This document shows positions 12,368 through 15,096 of a DNA stretch of 15,096 nucleotides, piece after piece. This DNA is from Candidatus Sifarchaeum marinoarchaea (GTDB lineage: Archaea; Asgardarchaeota; Sifarchaeia; Borrarchaeales; Borrarchaeaceae): positions 1 to 15,096 of the forward strand of contig JAECRW010000024.1 in NCBI GenBank assembly GCA_016294985.1, given 5' to 3'. Position numbers and translations under genes: made by a program. Under the pieces are notes generated by a model. The model saw only the letters and a list, made by a program, of their open reading frames with translations, was not told where the DNA came from and searched no databases. The stretch's first letter is position 1. Every line of letters starts with the position of its first letter.

Positions 12368-12845
12368 GAAGTATTTCAATTGCTTTCGTCGGACACATCA
12401 TTTCACATACTCTACAATTTGTTCTAGGAGGTTCGTATCTTCTACATCTCTCTAATTTGTATATTCTTGCTAATCCTTTTTCTACCAGAAATATTATGTC
12501 TGGATGAGCTTCTTTAATCCCTTTTCCGCCTGAAGTTTCTGGTGCGACTGTTGCATTGGCTGGACAACACACAACACAATTGCCGCATCCAATGCACTTT
12601 TCATCTTCAAGTATGATTCCGGTTTCTTTTGCCAACTCAAGTGGTGCAATCAGTTCTTTGAGTTTTTCGGCCTTTTCTGCGTATTGTTCTTCATCGAAGA
12701 GTGGTGTACATTGTTTAAGTTCTACTGAACGATTAAGTAACTTAACAGTAAACGCCATACAATTTGGTTCTCCACAAATTCGGCAGTTTGTTTGAGGAAG
12801 CAGTTTGTATATCATCATAGCGTTAAGGCGCTTTTTTTCTGACAT
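12363..12845 (-). CDS. Iron-sulfur protein with Fes domain and ferredoxin clusters, FwdB partner
   Basis: The 160-residue protein starts at ATG 12845 (MSEKKRLNAMMIYKLLPQTN); a longer frame from TTG 12920 would begin upstream of the transcription start expected from the TATA box at 12933-12940. A Fes-type 4Fe-4S domain (C21-x2-C24-x4-C29, C46) of the kind seen in CO dehydrogenase/acetyl-CoA synthase subunits is followed by a ferredoxin cluster (C84, C87, C90, C94). The next cluster has wide first spacing, C134-x9-C144-x2-C147-x3-C151-P. Being directly upstream of fwdB in one operon, it probably brings electrons to or from formylmethanofuran dehydrogenase, in the place of FwdF/FwdG ferredoxins. 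The gene is not one I can name; its family outside this context is uncertain. Confidence 0.8.
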   Translation of the reverse strand: MSEKKRLNAMMIYKLLPQTNCRICGEPNCMAFTVKLLNRSVELKQCTPLFDEEQYAEKAEKLKELIAPLELAKETGIILEDEKCIGCGNCVVCCPANATVAPETSGGKGIKEAHPDIIFLVEKGLARIYKLERCRRYEPPRTNCRVCEMMCPTKAIEILQ

Positions 12846-12932
12846 CCTTTTTACCCCACTGGATTCGCTTAGACACTTTATACACTGCAATTCAATTAAA
12901 TAAGGTAACTTTTCTAGCAATATGATATGTTC

Positions 12933-12940
12933 TTTATAAT
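12933..12940 (-). promoter_or_regulatory. TATA box of the iron-sulfur/fwdB operon
   Basis: ATTATAAA (minus strand, 12933-12940) would start transcription near 12908, leaving a leader of about 60 nt before the ATG at 12845. The promoter faces away from hdrA. Confidence 0.5.
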
Positions 12941-12981
12941 TAGTTTTAGGAATTTAGAACTTTCATAACGAATGTTCAAGT

Positions 12982-13016
12982 GATAAAATCGAATGCCATT
13001 TAAAGATTAATAGTGA
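12982..13016 (+). promoter_or_regulatory. Candidate hdrA promoter sharing a 19-nt element with the nuclease gene
   Basis: GATAAAA at 12982-12988 is a TATA candidate and 12998-13016 (ATTTAAAGATTAATAGTGA) matches 9227-9245 at 18 of 19 positions, with similar spacing from the TATA-like element. The leader to the hdrA ATG at 13112 would be about 100 nt. A tiny ATG-TCC-TGA frame follows the element at 13021. Confidence 0.4.
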
Positions 13017-13111
13017 ATATATGTCCTGAAGTTTACTAATCATCCATCATTCATTTCAAATGCCTGATAAGGCGTACATTGAAAAGAACACATTATAAGA
13101 GAAGGGAGACT

Positions 13112-15096
13112 ATGAAGGCTAAGCCAAAAGTTGGAGTGTTTGTTTGTCATTGCGGTAAGAACATAGCTGAGGTTATTAACATCAAAGAGGTAGTAGATTA
13201 CTTCACAAAACGCGGTATCTTTGTTAAAGATGATATATTTCTGTGCGCTGACCCAGGTTTAAAGTTAATAAAAGATGAAATTGTCGAGAACAACCTAGAC
13301 AAAGTGGTAATAGCTTCATGTACCCCTAACCTCCATGAATCACTCTTTAGGAAGCAACTTGAAGAAGTTGGGCTGAACCCATACTTATTAGAAGTAGTGA
13401 ACATTCGAGAACAAGGCTCATGGGTTCATGCACATGATCCTGAAAGAGCTACACAAAAAGCCATAGATCTAATAGCGATGGGTATCGCAAAAGCAACTTT
13501 ACTGCAACCCTTTGCAAAAATAAAAATTCCTGTCGAAAATGAATTTCTAGTTATTGGAGGAGGCGTAGCGGGTATACGATCCGCGTTGGATTTGGCGAAT
13601 TTAGGTCACAAAGTTTATCTGGTCGAACGTGAGCCCACAGTTGGTGGCCATATGGCAATGTTCGACAAGGTTTTCCCAACTAACGATTGCTCGATTTGTA
13701 TTCTCGCCCCACTAATGGTTGAAGTTTATCAGCATCCAAATATTGAATTATATACCAACTCTGAGGTATTGGAGGTAAGGGGAGGTATAGGGAATTTTAG
13801 TGTTAAAATCAGACAAAATCCGATTTTTGTAGATCCAGACGAATGTACTGGCTGCGGCGATTGTGTCCCAAATTGTCCAGTCGAAGTTCCAAATGAATTT
13901 GATCTAAATTTAGGCATGCGGAAGGCAATATATATTCCATTTCCTCAAGCAGTTCCATTTATCTATAAAATTGATCCCGATAGTTGTATAGGCTGTCGTA
14001 ATTGCGAAGCGTATTGCGAAAGGAGCGCGATCCGATTTGAGCAAAAACCAAAAACCTTTGAAGTGAAAGTGGGTGCGGTAATAGTTGCCACTGGTTATGA
14101 GCCTTTTGATGCACGTATAACTGCAGAATATGGATATGGCAAATATAGCAATGTTTTAACATCTTTAGAATTAGAAAGATTGCTTAGCCCTTCTGGACCT
14201 ACAGAGGGAGATATCATTCGTCCCTCCGATGGCCAACCGCCAAAAACTGTGGTCTTTGTACAATGTGTAGGCTCACGGGACAAAAATACAAATGAATATT
14301 GTTCACAAGTTTGTTGTATGTATGCAATGAAACATGCGAACTCGCTAATAGAACGCCTAGGAGATTCTGTTAAAATATACATTCTTTATACAGATATTAG
14401 AGCATTTGGAAAACGTTATGAAGAATTCTACAATACGATGAGAGAGAAGGATGTTATATTTGTTCGTGGACAGCCCTCTGAGATTCTCGAAAAGCCAAAT
14501 GATAGATCTCTTTCCCTAAGTGTCTTTAATCCAGAAATTTGCAAGCATCTTGAAATTGATGCGGACATGGTCGTCTTATCAATTGGGCTTACCGCTCCTC
14601 AAGATGCCGAAAAAATGGCCTCAATTCTTGGGATTCCTCGAAGTGAAGATGGATTTTATTTGGAAGGACATCCTAAATTACGACCTATTGACTCGCAAAT
14701 ACCTGGTTTCTACGTCGTTGGATGTACTCATTCTCCAAAATCAATAGAGAATTCTACAACTCAAGCCAGTGCCGCTGCCCTTAAGGCGACGTTACTTGCA
14801 AGAGGAGAAGTAGAATTAGATCCATTCGTTCCTGTTATTGACCCGGACGAATGTCTGGGTTGTAGAATTTGTGAACACGCCTGTGATTATGGTGCTTTAA
14901 AATTGGATGACAGTAAAAACATTGAAGTTGATGAGGTCGCATGTAGAGGATGCGGAGCATGTGCAGCGGCTTGTGTAACAGGTGCGCTCCAAATAAGAAA
15001 CTTCACTGACCAACAAATACTCGCCCAAATTGATGCTGCTCTCGAAAATAAAAGCGAATACCCACAAATAATTGGGTTTTTATGTAATTGGTGTGC
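13112..15096 (+). CDS. hdrA: Heterodisulfide reductase subunit A, probably fused to MvhD (partial, runs off right edge)
   Basis: HdrA is the FAD-containing, electron-bifurcating subunit of cytosolic heterodisulfide reductase and related complexes. The 661 visible residues cover a complete HdrA. The N-terminal CHCGKN (C12, C14) with C45 and C70 comes first, then the FAD motif GGGVAG (149-154), and NDC-x2-C (C193, C196). Two inserted ferredoxin clusters follow (C245/248/251/255 and C292/295/298/302), with IPFPQAVP between them, and two C-terminal clusters (C581-591 and C611-621). The frame then continues without a stop into IIGFLCNWC (C658, C661), the start of an MvhD iron-sulfur domain, as in HdrA2-type fusions. 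The residue at 102 is Gly in REQGSWVH, where methanogen HdrA commonly has Cys. AGGGAG lies a few bases before the ATG. It is divergent from the iron-sulfur/fwdB operon, which may receive its low-potential electrons. Confidence 0.93.
   Translation, partial: MKAKPKVGVFVCHCGKNIAEVINIKEVVDYFTKRGIFVKDDIFLCADPGLKLIKDEIVENNLDKVVIASCTPNLHESLFRKQLEEVGLNPYLLEVVNIREQGSWVHAHDPERATQKAIDLIAMGIAKATLLQPFAKIKIPVENEFLVIGGGVAGIRSALDLANLGHKVYLVEREPTVGGHMAMFDKVFPTNDCSICILAPLMVEVYQHPNIELYTNSEVLEVRGGIGNFSVKIRQNPIFVDPDECTGCGDCVPNCPVEVPNEFDLNLGMRKAIYIPFPQAVPFIYKIDPDSCIGCRNCEAYCERSAIRFEQKPKTFEVKVGAVIVATGYEPFDARITAEYGYGKYSNVLTSLELERLLSPSGPTEGDIIRPSDGQPPKTVVFVQCVGSRDKNTNEYCSQVCCMYAMKHANSLIERLGDSVKIYILYTDIRAFGKRYEEFYNTMREKDVIFVRGQPSEILEKPNDRSLSLSVFNPEICKHLEIDADMVVLSIGLTAPQDAEKMASILGIPRSEDGFYLEGHPKLRPIDSQIPGFYVVGCTHSPKSIENSTTQASAAALKATLLARGEVELDPFVPVIDPDECLGCRICEHACDYGALKLDDSKNIEVDEVACRGCGACAAACVTGALQIRNFTDQQILAQIDAALENKSEYPQIIGFLCNWC

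Noticed and set aside
12846..12920. N-terminal extension of the iron-sulfur protein from TTG 12920
   Set aside because: It would start upstream of the transcription start predicted from the TATA box, and the ATG at 12845 sits right before the Fes domain.
1..15096. tRNA, rRNA, insertion sequences or att sites
   Set aside because: No cloverleaf-like, rRNA-like or transposase sequence and no terminal repeats were recognised anywhere in the window.

Overview
The window is archaeal. Several start codons are preceded by GGTGA or GAGGTGA ribosome-binding sites, promoters carry TATA boxes, and the gene set is that of tetrahydromethanopterin (H4MPT) C1 chemistry: ftr, fwdC, mch, fwdB, a methanogenesis-marker-8 gene and hdrA. 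The DNA is AT-rich. Two small longin-like proteins, together with this C1 set, make an Asgard-type or related uncultured archaeon a reasonable guess. That is inference: no rRNA or mcr gene is present to settle it, and the C1 genes alone cannot separate a methanogen, an alkane oxidiser and an acetogen-like archaeon using the archaeal Wood-Ljungdahl pathway.

Left part (1-2760). An AAA+ ATPase of the ORC/ExeA-like class runs off the left edge on the minus strand. It is separated by about 600 bases of AT-rich non-coding DNA from a plus-strand unit holding a 49-residue ORF and a longin-like protein, followed by a second longin-like paralogue. The non-coding stretch carries repeated CTCCAT/CTACAT hexamers spaced close to whole turns of the helix. 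Five sit directly upstream of a strong TATA box, and a GC-rich hairpin follows in the predicted leader.

Central C1 block (2824-6795). A regulator (helix-turn-helix plus two CBS domains) and ftr are on the minus strand; fwdC and mch form a tight plus-strand operon divergent from ftr. Together they cover most of the formyl-to-methenyl part of the C1 branch. purB (adenylosuccinate lyase) follows convergently.

Middle accessory stretch (8160-11004). It holds a tiny cysteine-rich ORF with its own operator-like palindrome and terminator-like hairpin, a CooT-like small protein, an ATP-cone/Mrr-like nuclease/helix-hairpin-helix fusion, and the methanogenesis marker 8 gene.

Right part (11023-15096). 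A minus-strand operon encodes an iron-sulfur protein (Fes domain plus ferredoxin clusters) and FwdB, the catalytic subunit of formylmethanofuran dehydrogenase. Divergent from it is hdrA, whose reading frame continues past the HdrA ferredoxin clusters into what looks like the start of a fused MvhD domain before the window ends. Functionally, HdrA-MvhD would handle electron bifurcation or confurcation. FwdB/FwdC plus Ftr and Mch would carry C1 units between CO2 and methenyl-H4MPT. The FwdA and FwdD subunits are not in the window.
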